In this document: piece after piece, positions 26,671 to 35,700 of the stretch
Layout of the letters: each line of letters begins with the position of its first letter
Position numbering within the stretch: position 1 is the stretch's first letter
NCBI GenBank assembly: GCA_963717115.1
Contig: CAVQVO010000002.1
Span: forward strand, 62,001-126,000
DNA: 64,000 bases
Source of the DNA: JBBQUN01 sp963717115
Lineage (GTDB): Bacteria > Actinomycetota > Acidimicrobiia > Acidimicrobiales > SZUA-35
Reading direction: 5' to 3'
Translations under genes and position numbers: made by a program
Notes under the pieces: model-generated
Database searches by the model: none
What the model saw: the letters and a program-made list of their open reading frames with translations, nothing else
What the model was told of the DNA's origin: nothing

Positions 26671-27675
26671 ATGCCTGACGACGTCGACGATTCCCGGGCG
26701 GTCGATGGCCAGTGGGCGGTCGGTCGGACCGAAGGTTGTGCCGTGTGTCCCGACCCGATCGCGCTCTCCGAGGGCCGGACGCTGCATCTGCATCACCTCG
26801 GTGCGGGCGACGGGCCGGCGATGTCGTCGCTCTATCACCGACTCGGGCCCGACGACGTGTACCGGCGGTTCTTCACCAGCGCCCTGCCCGACGCCGACTG
26901 GTTCGAGGAGTGGGCCCGGGTCTCCGAGCGAGGCGGCTTCGGTCTGCTGGCCGTGGTCACCGGTGGTTCCGAGGCCCGAGACCCGAGCTCGACCCCGGAC
27001 CCGACCGTCGTCGGCGAGGCCGGCTACGCCCGACTGTGCGACGGTGACGGCGAGCTCGGCATGGCCGTCGACCCGACGTGGCGGGGCTGGCTCGGCCCCT
27101 GGTTGCTCGACGCCCTGTTGCAGCACGCCGACGCCCGCGGGATCCCGAACATCCAGGCGCTGGTCCTGACCGACAACCGCAAGATGAGCACCATGGTCGC
27201 CGCCCGCGGCGTGGCATCGATGGCCTCGCCGGACTGGTCGACGACGCGGGTCTCGATGAGCACCCGAGGACGGGTGCCCTCATGGCCCGGCGATCGAGAC
27301 GGCGATCGGCCGCACGACCGACCCCGGCTGCTGGTCGAATCCGATCGATCACGCTGGGCCGGGATGGGCGACGCCGTCCGCTCCGCCTTCGACGTCATGG
27401 TGTGCCGCGGACCCGATCACCGACCGACCGGGCCGACCGACCGGGGCTGTCCGCTCCTCCGAGGCGAGCGCTGCCCCCTCCTCGACGGGGCCGACGTGGT
27501 CGTCCACCTCCTCGATCCGAGCAGCCCGGCCGCGACGCAACTGCTCGACGAGGAACGTCTGATCCACTCCGGACTCCGGATGATCGACGGCTTCGTGACC
27601 GACCCCGACGGCACGACCCGGCGTCGCCCCGACGCCGACATCATCGCAGAACTCGAGAAGGGCGAGTCAACATGA
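26671..27675 (+). CDS. GNAT-family N-acetyltransferase-like protein with extended C-terminus
   Basis: This is a 334-residue protein. Residues 30-175 resemble a GNAT acetyltransferase (LSEGRTLHLHHLGAGDGPAMSSLYHRLGPDDVYRRFF, GEAGYARLCDGDGELGMAVDPTWRGWLGPWLLDALLQHADARG, QALVLTDNRKMSTM). This is the arrangement seen in the acetyltransferase module of acyl-CoA-synthetase-like and cyclic-nucleotide-linked lysine acetylases, but the acetyl-CoA loop (WRGWLG) is divergent. Residues 180-334 are Arg/Asp-rich and not recognised (CPLLRGERCPLLDGADVVVHLL). It overlaps the WS/DGAT start by four bases. A substrate protein is not predicted. Confidence 0.65.
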   Translation: MPDDVDDSRAVDGQWAVGRTEGCAVCPDPIALSEGRTLHLHHLGAGDGPAMSSLYHRLGPDDVYRRFFTSALPDADWFEEWARVSERGGFGLLAVVTGGSEARDPSSTPDPTVVGEAGYARLCDGDGELGMAVDPTWRGWLGPWLLDALLQHADARGIPNIQALVLTDNRKMSTMVAARGVASMASPDWSTTRVSMSTRGRVPSWPGDRDGDRPHDRPRLLVESDRSRWAGMGDAVRSAFDVMVCRGPDHRPTGPTDRGCPLLRGERCPLLDGADVVVHLLDPSSPAATQLLDEERLIHSGLRMIDGFVTDPDGTTRRRPDADIIAELEKGEST

Positions 27676-30524
27676 ACGACGACCGCATGAACCCGACCGA
27701 CGCCACCCTGTGGGAGATCAAGCGGGACCCGGAGCTGCGAACCACGATCGTGGCCCTGGCGACGCTGACGGCGGTCCCGGACCCCACGGTTCTCGAAGCC
27801 GCCGTCCGGCGGGCGATCGAGTCGACTCCGCGCCTGCGGCAACGGGTCGTCGAGGGCACGCTCGGGATGGGCCGCCCCCGATGGGTCGACTGCGACGTCG
27901 ACCTCCCCTTCCATCTCCGGCGGGTCACCCTGCCGCAGCCGGCAACGTCGGCCACGCTGCTCGAGATGATCCGTCCGCTCGCCGGCGAGGACTTCGACGT
28001 CGATCGGCCGCTGTGGCAGGTGTTCGCCGTGGACGGACTGGCCGACGGCCGGAGCGCCTTGGTGCTCAAGGTCAGCCATGCCCTCACCGACGGCATCGGG
28101 GGGATGTCGCTGCTCCGGGCCTTCGCCGACCAACCCGACGAGCCGCCCACCACGCCCAAGGCGTCCGATCCGGCTCGGCCGAAGGCCGGACGAGCGGGAC
28201 GGGCGATGCCGTTCCGGCCCACCGATCTCAATCCCCTCACCCAGGCGACGAACGCCGCCCGACTGGTCCGTTCGGCCGGGCGGCTCCTCGCTCCGGCCGG
28301 TGAGCCGCTCTCGCCGTTGTTCACCGATCGGAGCCTCGGCCGGTGGCTGGGGACCACCGAGCTCCCCTTCGACCGACTCGTTGCCGCGGCCCACCGGGCC
28401 GGGGGAACCGTCAACGACGCGTTCGTGACGATCTCGCTCGGGGCCCTGGCCGAGTACCACCGGGAACTCGGGTCGATCGCCGGTCCACTCCGGGTGACGA
28501 TGCCGGTGAGCTTCCGGCGCGAGTCCGATCCCGAGGCGGGCAACCAGTGGACGCCCTCGCGGTTCGTCGCCGCCGTCGATCCCGACGCCCACCCGTTCGA
28601 TTCCCTGCACGAACTTCGGGGCACCTTGCACCGCAGCAGTCACGAACCGGCCATCGGAATCAGCCAACTCCTCGTCGCCGGGATCCAGGAGCTCCCGGCG
28701 GGTCTCACCACGAGCGTGGTGGCCGGCATGGTGAAGGGATCCGACGTCGTGCTCACCGACGTCCCGGGACCGACCGGGTCGATCCGGATCGCCGATGTGG
28801 CCGTCGAGACGTTGCACCCCTTCGCCCCGACCGGCGGCGCCGCACTCAACATCGGACTGCTCACCTATTCGGGCGTCGCCCACTTCGGGTTCACGGTCGA
28901 CCCGGCGGCGGTGGCCGAGCCCGAACGGCTGTTGGCCCTGTTCGACCGGCGAGCCGCCGATTTCGTCCGGCGTCGCGGGCACCGGACGCCGACACCGGCC
29001 GCATCGACCAGCCGATCCGAGGCGCCCGTCACCGGCGACCCGACGGCGACGAAACCCCTCCGGCTCAGTGCCCTCGACACCGGTTTCCTGCGCATGGAGA
29101 CGGCCCGTACGCCGATGCACATGGGAAGCCTGCTCGTCCTCGACGGGACGCCGCTCATGGACGACGACGGCCACCTCGACCTGCCGGCGATCCGGTCGCG
29201 GGTGTCGGAGCGGCTGTCGCGAGTGCCCCGCCTCACCCGCCGGGTGGCCGAGGTCCCCTTCGACCTGGCCCGTCCGGTGTGGGTCGACGACAGCCGGTTC
29301 GACATCGATCATCACGTGCGGATGATCACCCTTCCGGCCCCCGGGACGCGCGAACAGCTGATCGAGCGTTGCGAGCTGTTGCAGATGCGGCTGCTGAACC
29401 GGTCCCGCCCCCTGTTCGAGCTGTGGTTCATCGTCGGCCTCGACCCCGAGACCTTCGGCCCGAACCGGGTGGCCCTGGTCGAGAAGCTCCACCACGCGAT
29501 GCTCGACGGCATGTCGGGGGTCGAGTTGGCCTCGGTGTTCTTCGACACCGAGGTTCGCCCACTCGGCGGCGACCCGGCCCCGGGCCGTCGACCGGCCCCG
29601 GCGACGGCCGACCCGTCGAAGGCCGCGCTCGCCGTCGACGCCGTCGTCGACCAGCTCCGCGAGCCCCGGCAGCTCCTGCGTCTGGCCGGCGGTCTGGTCG
29701 ATGGACCCCGTTCGTCGGGTTCGCAGCTGGCTGCCGCAAGCGCGGCCGTGAGCGATCTGGTCCGGCCCCTCCTCGGCGCCCGCGTGCCCGATTCTCGACG
29801 CACCCTCGGCCGACGGCGGCTCCTCGTCCCGCTGTCGATTCCGCTCGACGCCGTGCACGACGCCGGGGTCACCCTCGGGGGAACGGTCAACGACGTCGTG
29901 TTGGCGGCCGTCGCCGCGGGGTTCAGGGCCCTGTACGCCCACCGGGGCGAGGCACCACCCCATCCGTTCACCGCCATGGTCCCGGTCTCGACCCGGGTCG
30001 CCGGTCTCGAGGGTCAGCCCGGCAACCACGTGTCGGCGATGATGATCGAACTCCCGCTCGGCGACGATCCGGTCACCGGCTTGGCCTTCATCGCCGAGGC
30101 GGTCACCGAACGACGGGAACGGCACTACCCCGAAGGCACGGAGGTCCTGCTGCACGCCGCCGATCATCTGGCCCCGCCCGCCCTGCACCTCCTGGCCCGC
30201 CTCGTCGCCCATCAGCCGTTCGCCGATGTCGTGGTGACCAACATGCCGGGACCGCGACGACCGCTCTCGTTCGGCGGAGCCATCATCGAGGAGATGATCC
30301 CCATCGTCCCCCTCGGGGCCAATCTGCCCGTGTCGATCGCCGTCATCAGCTATGCCGGTTCGTTGACGGTGGCCCTTCACGCCGACGACGAGGGCTGCCC
30401 CGACATCGAGGTGCTCGCCGACGGCATCGTGGCGGCCTTCGACGAGATGATCAGCAGCGCACACACCCGCACCGACGAGACCGTCGGCGCGGAGCCCGGA
30501 ACCCGGCAACGAAAGGATCGATGA
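27672..30524 (+). CDS. Tandem two-domain wax ester synthase / acyl-CoA:diacylglycerol acyltransferase
   Basis: This is a 950-residue polypeptide holding two complete WS/DGAT domains. Domain 1 (about 1-435) has VSHALTDG at 134-141, PLWQVF, GGTVNDAF and VTMPVSFR. A linker rich in Thr/Pro/Ala (about 436-460) follows. Domain 2 (about 461-930) has LSALDTGFLRMETARTPMHMG, HHAMLDG at 607-613, PLFELW, GGTVNDVV and PVSTRV. The family motif is HHxxxDG, with the second His catalytic; domain 1 has Ser at the first His but keeps the second. WS/DGAT proteins esterify acyl-CoA to long alcohols or diacylglycerol to make storage lipid at the membrane. Typical members have one such unit of about 450-500 residues. 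Confidence 0.88.
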   Translation: MNDDRMNPTDATLWEIKRDPELRTTIVALATLTAVPDPTVLEAAVRRAIESTPRLRQRVVEGTLGMGRPRWVDCDVDLPFHLRRVTLPQPATSATLLEMIRPLAGEDFDVDRPLWQVFAVDGLADGRSALVLKVSHALTDGIGGMSLLRAFADQPDEPPTTPKASDPARPKAGRAGRAMPFRPTDLNPLTQATNAARLVRSAGRLLAPAGEPLSPLFTDRSLGRWLGTTELPFDRLVAAAHRAGGTVNDAFVTISLGALAEYHRELGSIAGPLRVTMPVSFRRESDPEAGNQWTPSRFVAAVDPDAHPFDSLHELRGTLHRSSHEPAIGISQLLVAGIQELPAGLTTSVVAGMVKGSDVVLTDVPGPTGSIRIADVAVETLHPFAPTGGAALNIGLLTYSGVAHFGFTVDPAAVAEPERLLALFDRRAADFVRRRGHRTPTPAASTSRSEAPVTGDPTATKPLRLSALDTGFLRMETARTPMHMGSLLVLDGTPLMDDDGHLDLPAIRSRVSERLSRVPRLTRRVAEVPFDLARPVWVDDSRFDIDHHVRMITLPAPGTREQLIERCELLQMRLLNRSRPLFELWFIVGLDPETFGPNRVALVEKLHHAMLDGMSGVELASVFFDTEVRPLGGDPAPGRRPAPATADPSKAALAVDAVVDQLREPRQLLRLAGGLVDGPRSSGSQLAAASAAVSDLVRPLLGARVPDSRRTLGRRRLLVPLSIPLDAVHDAGVTLGGTVNDVVLAAVAAGFRALYAHRGEAPPHPFTAMVPVSTRVAGLEGQPGNHVSAMMIELPLGDDPVTGLAFIAEAVTERRERHYPEGTEVLLHAADHLAPPALHLLARLVAHQPFADVVVTNMPGPRRPLSFGGAIIEEMIPIVPLGANLPVSIAVISYAGSLTVALHADDEGCPDIEVLADGIVAAFDEMISSAHTRTDETVGAEPGTRQRKDR

Positions 30525-31357
30525 CCATGACCCTCCAGACCATCGCGGTCGGGTTCGACGGCTCGGAAGGATCGGCGGCCGCTCTGCGGTGGGCGCAGGC
30601 GCTGGCCGACGGCAGCAGCGCCGGGGTGACCGCCCTCAGCGCCTTCGCCCATCCCCCGTCGGAGCTGACCCAGGAGCACCACGAAACGATGCTGGCGGAG
30701 TACGCCCAGCACCTTCGTGAACGGTGGCTCCCGCCCTCGGTCTCCCTGGTCGTACGGAGCGGCGACCCACGCGAGGTCATCACCGACTTCGATGGTTCGG
30801 CCGATCTCCTGGTGCTCGGCCGCTCCGGCCATGGCTCCGAACCGGGTCCGGGCCACATCGGCAGCGTCGTGGAGCACGTCGCCCATCACAGTCGCTGGCC
30901 GCTGGCGATCGTGGCCGACGAAGAACGCATCGAGCACCATCCGATCGTGCTCGGTCTCGACGGATCGCCCCAGGCCGCAGCGGCGACCGGCGTCGCCGCC
31001 GAACTCGCCCGGGCGTTCGGCGTGCCCGTCGTTGCCGTCGTCGTTCGCTTCCCGCTCCGGGCCGACGATCCCGTCCTGCCCGACGCCACCCATCAGGCCG
31101 TGCTCGCCGAACTCGACGGCTGGGCGGCGCCCCTCCACGCCGCCGGGGTGACCGTCGAGGCCGCCGTCCAGGTCGACCGCGATCCGGCCTCGTCCCTGCT
31201 GCGGGTGGCCGAACGCCACGGGGCGAGCGCGGTCGTGATCGGCACGCGGGGCGTCGGGGGGTTCTCGGGGCTGCGGGTCGGGGGCGTCGCCATGCGAACA
31301 CTCCACCGGGCTCGACGCACCCTGGTGCTGGTTCCTCCGGTGCCCGACCGAAGCTGA
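30521..31357 (+). CDS. Tandem universal stress protein (two Usp domains)
   Basis: This is a 278-residue protein with two Usp domains (about 5-138 and 145-275). Domain 1: TIAVGFDGSEGSAAALRWA and the ATP loop GRSGHGSEPGPGHIGSVVEHV, a G-x2-G-x9-GS-type nucleotide motif. Domain 2: IVLGLDGSPQAAAATGVA and GTRGVGGFSGLRVGGVAMRTL, also nucleotide-like. Tandem Usps of actinobacteria bind ATP and act in dormancy, hypoxia or stress responses. The ATG overlaps the WS/DGAT stop by four bases and has an AAAGGA site, so it is co-translated with storage-lipid synthesis. Confidence 0.9.
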   Translation: MTMTLQTIAVGFDGSEGSAAALRWAQALADGSSAGVTALSAFAHPPSELTQEHHETMLAEYAQHLRERWLPPSVSLVVRSGDPREVITDFDGSADLLVLGRSGHGSEPGPGHIGSVVEHVAHHSRWPLAIVADEERIEHHPIVLGLDGSPQAAAATGVAAELARAFGVPVVAVVVRFPLRADDPVLPDATHQAVLAELDGWAAPLHAAGVTVEAAVQVDRDPASSLLRVAERHGASAVVIGTRGVGGFSGLRVGGVAMRTLHRARRTLVLVPPVPDRS

Positions 31358-31369
31358 TCGGGCCCTCGT

Positions 31370-31400
31370 TTGCATCGAGATCACCGACTCGTGTGACAAT
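31370..31400 (+). promoter_or_regulatory. Candidate extended -10 promoter for the BVMO-esterase operon
   Basis: TTGCAT at 31370-31375 and GACAAT at 31395-31400 are 19 bp apart, with TG one base before the -10 (extended -10 form TGTGACAAT). It lies 55 bp upstream of ATG 31455, in a gap of 97 bp after the Usp gene. The match is moderate and the spacing long. Confidence 0.35.
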
Positions 31401-31454
31401 GCCCCCAGCGCGACCGCCGATCGGCGGCGCATCGACACTTCGAGGGGGACTCGC

Positions 31455-34031
31455 ATGTCGCAGGAGAACGAGGTAGACGTCGTCGTCGTCGGAGCCGGGA
31501 TGGCAGGGTTGTACCTGCTGCATCGGCTCCGCAAGGCCGGGTTCGACGCCCGGGCCTTCGAGACGGCCGACGACGTGGGCGGCACCTGGTACTGGAATCG
31601 ATACCCGGGAGCGCGGTGCGACATCCAGACCGTCGACTACTCCTACAGCTTCGATGCCGAGCTCGAGACCGAGTGGGAATGGTCGGAGAAGTACGCCACC
31701 CAACCCGAGATCCTCGCCTACCTCCAGCACGTCGCCGACAAGCACGACCTCCGACGTGACATCACGTTCTCGACCCGGATCGACGCCGCCGTCTGGGACG
31801 ACGATGCGAACCAGTGGCGTCTGCAGACCGAGCACGGCGACGAGGTCCGCTGTTCCCACTACGTGATGGCCACCGGTTGCCTGTCGCTGCCCAAGTCACC
31901 CGACATCGACGGGGCCGACCGGTTCGGGGGCGAGGTCTACTTCACGAGCCGCTGGCCCCATGAGGGCGTCGACTTCACCGGCAAGCGGGTGGCGGTCATC
32001 GGCACCGGATCGTCGGGCATCCAGTCGATTCCGCTCATCGCCGCCGAAGCCGACGAGCTCACGGTCTTCCAGCGGACCCCCAACTTCTCGATCCCGGCGC
32101 TGAACGGTCCCGTCCCGGCCGAGAAGCTCGACCTCGTCCGCACCGACACCGGCGCGTATCGGGAGGCGGCCAAGTGGAGCCGAGGCGGGGTCCCGGGCGA
32201 TCCCGCCGAGGTCGGGGCCCTCGCCGTTTCCGACGCCGAGCGGCTGGCCAAGTACGAGGAGGTCTGGCAAAAGGGTGAGCTCATGGCCCCCCTGGGTGCG
32301 TTCAACGACCTGCTGGTCAACCCCGCCGCCAACGAGACCATCAGCGAGTTCATCCGTGGCAAGATCCGCTCGATCGTGTCCGACCCCGAGACGGCCGAGG
32401 CGTTGTGCCCGACCAACCACCCGTTCGGGACCAAGCGACCGTGTCTCGACACGAACTACTACCAGACCTTCAACCTGCCGCACGTCTCCCTCGTGAGCCT
32501 GCTGCGCGAGCCGATCTCGTCGATCACCGAGACCGGCATCGACACCTCCGAGCGGTCCTTCGAGTTCGACGCCATCGTGTTCGCAACGGGCTTCGACGCC
32601 ATGACCGGCGCCATCGTGTCGGTCGACATCACGGGCCGCGACGGCATCCGCCTCGCCGACAAGTGGGCCGACGGCCCCAAGACCTACCTGGGGTTGACCT
32701 CGGTCGGGTTCCCGAACTTCTTCACCATCACCGGGCCCGGGAGCCCCTCGGTGCTGTCCAACATGGCCGTCTCGATCGAACAGCACGTCGACTGGATCGC
32801 CGACTGCCTCGAAGACCTGCGCCGCGACGGTTTCGACGTCATCGAGGCGACGCCGACGGCCGAGGATGGCTGGGGACTCCACGTCAACGACTGCGCCAAC
32901 ATCACGCTCTACCCGCAGGCCAACTCCTGGTACATGGGGGCCAACGTGCCCGGCAAGCCCCGGGTGTTCCTGCCCTACGTCGGCGGCGTCGACACCTATC
33001 GGCGGGCCTGCGACGAGGTGCGGGCCGGCGACTACCTCGGGTTCACCCGGACCGGGTCGAGCGGTGTGACCACCAACGACGGCGTCATCCGGCGGGTCCA
33101 GCCCGACGTCTCGATGCTGCTCGACATGATGGCCGAACTCGAACTGCCGGCCATGGACTCGATGTCGGCCGAAGACGCCCGCGCCTTCTCCGACGCCATG
33201 TCGGCCGAGCGTCCACCCGGACCCGAGGTCGGCGAGATCGTCGACGGCACCCTGCCCGGGCCCGCCGGCGACCTGGCCTACCGGCTCTACCGGCCGGCGA
33301 CCCCCGGGCCCCATCCCGTCGTCGTCTACTACCACGGGGGCGGCTGGGTGCTGGGCAGCGCCGAATCCGACGATCCCCTGTGCCGCGACCTCTGTGTCCG
33401 CTCCGACGCCCTCATCGTGTCGGTCGACTACCGCCACGCACCCGAGGCTCGCTTCCCGGCCGCCGTCGACGACGCCTTCGCCGCCCTGCAGTGGGTGGCC
33501 GATTCGGCCGAGCAGCTGGGCGGCATCCCGGGCCCGGTCGCCGTTGCCGGGTGGAGCGCCGGCGGCAACCTGGCGGCGGTGGTGTGCCAGATGGCCCGCG
33601 ACACCGGCGGACCCGCCATCTCGGGCCAGCTCCTGCTCACGCCGGTCACCGATTCCGACCTCGATCGCGGTTCCTATCACGACAACGGCGACGGCTACGT
33701 GCTCACCGCAGCCCTGATGCGCTGGTTCTGGGACCACTACACCGAGCCCTCGGAACGCACCGATCCCCGGGTGGCCCCGCTGCGGGCCGACTCGCTGGCC
33801 GACCTCCCGCCGGCGTTCATCGTCACCGCCGAGTTCGACCCGCTCCGCGACGAAGGCATCGCCTACGCCGATGCGCTGGCCGACGCCGGTGTCCCGGTCC
33901 GGCATCTCCCGGCCCGCGGCCACGTCCACACCTCGATCGCAGCCGTCGACCTGATGCTGTCGGGTGCACCGATCCGGGCCCAGATGGCCGAGGCGTTGCG
34001 TTCGTTCTTCCCCGCCACCGTCCCGGCCTGA
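31455..34031 (+). CDS. Baeyer-Villiger monooxygenase fused to an HSL-type esterase
   Basis: This is an 858-residue fusion. Residues 1-545 form a flavin monooxygenase: FAD motif GAGMAG (13-18), DVGGTWYWNRYPGARCD, NADPH motif GTGSSG (183-188), and ATGFDAMTGA. The BVMO fingerprint FxGxxxHxxxW is at 157-167, but the His position is Phe163 (FGGEVYFTSRW). After a 60-residue linker, residues about 605-858 form a hormone-sensitive-lipase-type esterase: HGGGW oxyanion motif (near 627), nucleophile in GWSAGGN (near 700), Asp in AEFDPLRDE and His in RGHVHTS. The pair could turn a ketone into an ester or lactone and hydrolyse it in one protein. GAGGGGG precedes the ATG. Confidence 0.88.
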   Translation: MSQENEVDVVVVGAGMAGLYLLHRLRKAGFDARAFETADDVGGTWYWNRYPGARCDIQTVDYSYSFDAELETEWEWSEKYATQPEILAYLQHVADKHDLRRDITFSTRIDAAVWDDDANQWRLQTEHGDEVRCSHYVMATGCLSLPKSPDIDGADRFGGEVYFTSRWPHEGVDFTGKRVAVIGTGSSGIQSIPLIAAEADELTVFQRTPNFSIPALNGPVPAEKLDLVRTDTGAYREAAKWSRGGVPGDPAEVGALAVSDAERLAKYEEVWQKGELMAPLGAFNDLLVNPAANETISEFIRGKIRSIVSDPETAEALCPTNHPFGTKRPCLDTNYYQTFNLPHVSLVSLLREPISSITETGIDTSERSFEFDAIVFATGFDAMTGAIVSVDITGRDGIRLADKWADGPKTYLGLTSVGFPNFFTITGPGSPSVLSNMAVSIEQHVDWIADCLEDLRRDGFDVIEATPTAEDGWGLHVNDCANITLYPQANSWYMGANVPGKPRVFLPYVGGVDTYRRACDEVRAGDYLGFTRTGSSGVTTNDGVIRRVQPDVSMLLDMMAELELPAMDSMSAEDARAFSDAMSAERPPGPEVGEIVDGTLPGPAGDLAYRLYRPATPGPHPVVVYYHGGGWVLGSAESDDPLCRDLCVRSDALIVSVDYRHAPEARFPAAVDDAFAALQWVADSAEQLGGIPGPVAVAGWSAGGNLAAVVCQMARDTGGPAISGQLLLTPVTDSDLDRGSYHDNGDGYVLTAALMRWFWDHYTEPSERTDPRVAPLRADSLADLPPAFIVTAEFDPLRDEGIAYADALADAGVPVRHLPARGHVHTSIAAVDLMLSGAPIRAQMAEALRSFFPATVPA

Positions 34032-34038
34032 CCCGACC

Positions 34039-34929
34039 GTGCCCATCCCGGCCGGCCTGGTCGAGCGGTCGGTGGATCCGATCACGCACCGGATCGATGC
34101 GCGCTGGACCATGGCGTATGCCGCCGGGCTCGGGCTCGCCGACGACTGCTACCTCGACACGACCCGACCCGACGGCATCGTCGCCCATCCCCTCTTCGCG
34201 GTGTGCCCGGAATGGGCGGTGATCGTGGCGGCCCGGGTGGATTCGGAACGAGCCGGCCTGACCGCCGCCGAGGTGGCGACCGGCGTCCATGCGAATCACG
34301 ATCTGACGATCCATCGACTGATCCGGCCGGGCGACGTCCTCACGACCACGCTGTCGACGGTGGCGGTCGAGGCCAAGCGACCGGGGGCCCGGGTGCGATC
34401 GGTGCTCCACACCGTCGACGCCGACGGCCGACCCGTCGCCACCACACGGCAGGACGCCATCTATCTCGGGGTCGGTGTCGACGGTGCCGATCGTCCCGAC
34501 CCCGATCCACCGGCTCCGCCCCCCGAGCCGTCGCGTCATGGTGCCCCCGTCGAAACCGTGCTGGACCTGCCTGCGGGCGCTGCCCACGTCTACACCGAAT
34601 GCGCCCGGATCTGGAATCCGATCCACACCGACCTCGCCGTCGCCGCATCGGTCGGACTCCCCGGCCTCATCCTGCACGGGACGGCCAACCTGGCCCACGG
34701 CGTGTCGGCCGTGATCGATGCGTCCCGCAACGGCGGCTTCTCCACCGAGCCCGAACGGGTCCGTCGGATCGTCGGTCGCTTCTCGGCCATGGTGCCGCTG
34801 CCCTCGCGCCTCACGCTCGCCGTCTGGCCCGGGTCGGTCGACGCCGCCGGAACCCGCTCCGTCGCATTCGAGGTCCGCAACGAGGCCGGGCGGGCGGCCG
34901 TCGCCGACGGGGTCGTGGTGTTGGGGTGA
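34039..34929 (+). CDS. MaoC-like double-hotdog enoyl-CoA hydratase
   Basis: This is a 296-residue protein from GTG 34039, eight bases after the BVMO-esterase stop. It has two hotdog halves; the second carries the hydratase-2 motif (RIWNPIHTDLAVAASVGLPGLILHGT) with its Asp/His pair. The first half is a degenerate copy (VHANHDLTIHRLIRPGDVLTTT). Proteins of this layout hydrate trans-2-enoyl-CoA in beta-oxidation or sterol side-chain degradation. Position in the same operon as a ketone-oxidising/ester-cleaving fusion suggests further breakdown of the acid product. An ATG further upstream would overlap the fusion and is unlikely. Confidence 0.82.
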   Translation: MPIPAGLVERSVDPITHRIDARWTMAYAAGLGLADDCYLDTTRPDGIVAHPLFAVCPEWAVIVAARVDSERAGLTAAEVATGVHANHDLTIHRLIRPGDVLTTTLSTVAVEAKRPGARVRSVLHTVDADGRPVATTRQDAIYLGVGVDGADRPDPDPPAPPPEPSRHGAPVETVLDLPAGAAHVYTECARIWNPIHTDLAVAASVGLPGLILHGTANLAHGVSAVIDASRNGGFSTEPERVRRIVGRFSAMVPLPSRLTLAVWPGSVDAAGTRSVAFEVRNEAGRAAVADGVVVLG

Positions 34930-34983
34930 GCGAACCTGGTTGCATCATTTGACCAACCGCCCTGCGCCGAGCAACCTCGGCCC

Positions 34984-35700
34984 ATGACCGACCTCACCAC
35001 CGTCGACTTCCACTTCGACGTCATGTGCCCCTGGGCCTACCAGACCTCCAAGTGGATCCGGAGCGTCCGGTCCCAGACCGACCTCACCATCAACTGGCGG
35101 TTCTTCAGCCTGGAAGAGGTCAACCGGGTCGAAGGCAAGAAGCACCCGTGGGAGCGGGAGTGGTCCTACGGCTGGTCGATGATGCGCATCGGCGCGCTGC
35201 TGCGGCGGACGAGCATGGACGACCTCGATCGGTGGTATGCCCGCACCGGTCGAGCGCTCCACGAGGACGGCCAGAAGCCCCACGAGCCCGACGTGGCCCG
35301 GTATCTGATGGCCGACATCGGGCTCGACCCGGAGCTGGTCGATGCGGCCATCGCCGATCCCACCACGCACGACGAGGTCCGAGCCGAACACCAGCGGGTC
35401 GTCGACGCCGGTGGCTACGGCGTTCCGACGCTCTTCTTCGGACCTCCCGACGACGAGCAGTGCCTGTTCGGACCCGTCCTGATCGATCCCCCCGAGGGCG
35501 AGGCCGCCCGCCGCCTGTGGGACGCCACCACCGCCTGGCTCGAGTTCCCCCATCTCTACGAGCTGCAACGACCCAAGACCGCGACCGACAACGCCACGAT
35601 CGCCACCGCATTCCGGCCCTACCTCGAGGCTCGCGACTGGGTGAGCATCAATCGCGGGAAGGTCGTCGGCTTCCCGAACGACGAGAAAGCGAACCACTGA
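34984..35700 (+). CDS. DsbA-fold protein with one active-site Cys (mycothiol-type oxidoreductase/transferase-like)
   Basis: This is a 238-residue thioredoxin-fold protein of the DsbA/FrnE group. The active-site region is FHFDVMCPWAYQTSKWIR: one Cys, with Ala at the position of the second Cys in CxxC. The cis-Pro loop is GGYGVPTLFFG. Single-Cys members resemble 2-hydroxychromene isomerase/kappa GST-type enzymes or mycothiol-dependent reductases rather than disulfide oxidases. No signal peptide, so it is cytoplasmic. It overlaps the next gene by one base (TGATG), pointing to a shared role with the mycothiol-type isomerase-fold protein. Confidence 0.75.
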   Translation: MTDLTTVDFHFDVMCPWAYQTSKWIRSVRSQTDLTINWRFFSLEEVNRVEGKKHPWEREWSYGWSMMRIGALLRRTSMDDLDRWYARTGRALHEDGQKPHEPDVARYLMADIGLDPELVDAAIADPTTHDEVRAEHQRVVDAGGYGVPTLFFGPPDDEQCLFGPVLIDPPEGEAARRLWDATTAWLEFPHLYELQRPKTATDNATIATAFRPYLEARDWVSINRGKVVGFPNDEKANH

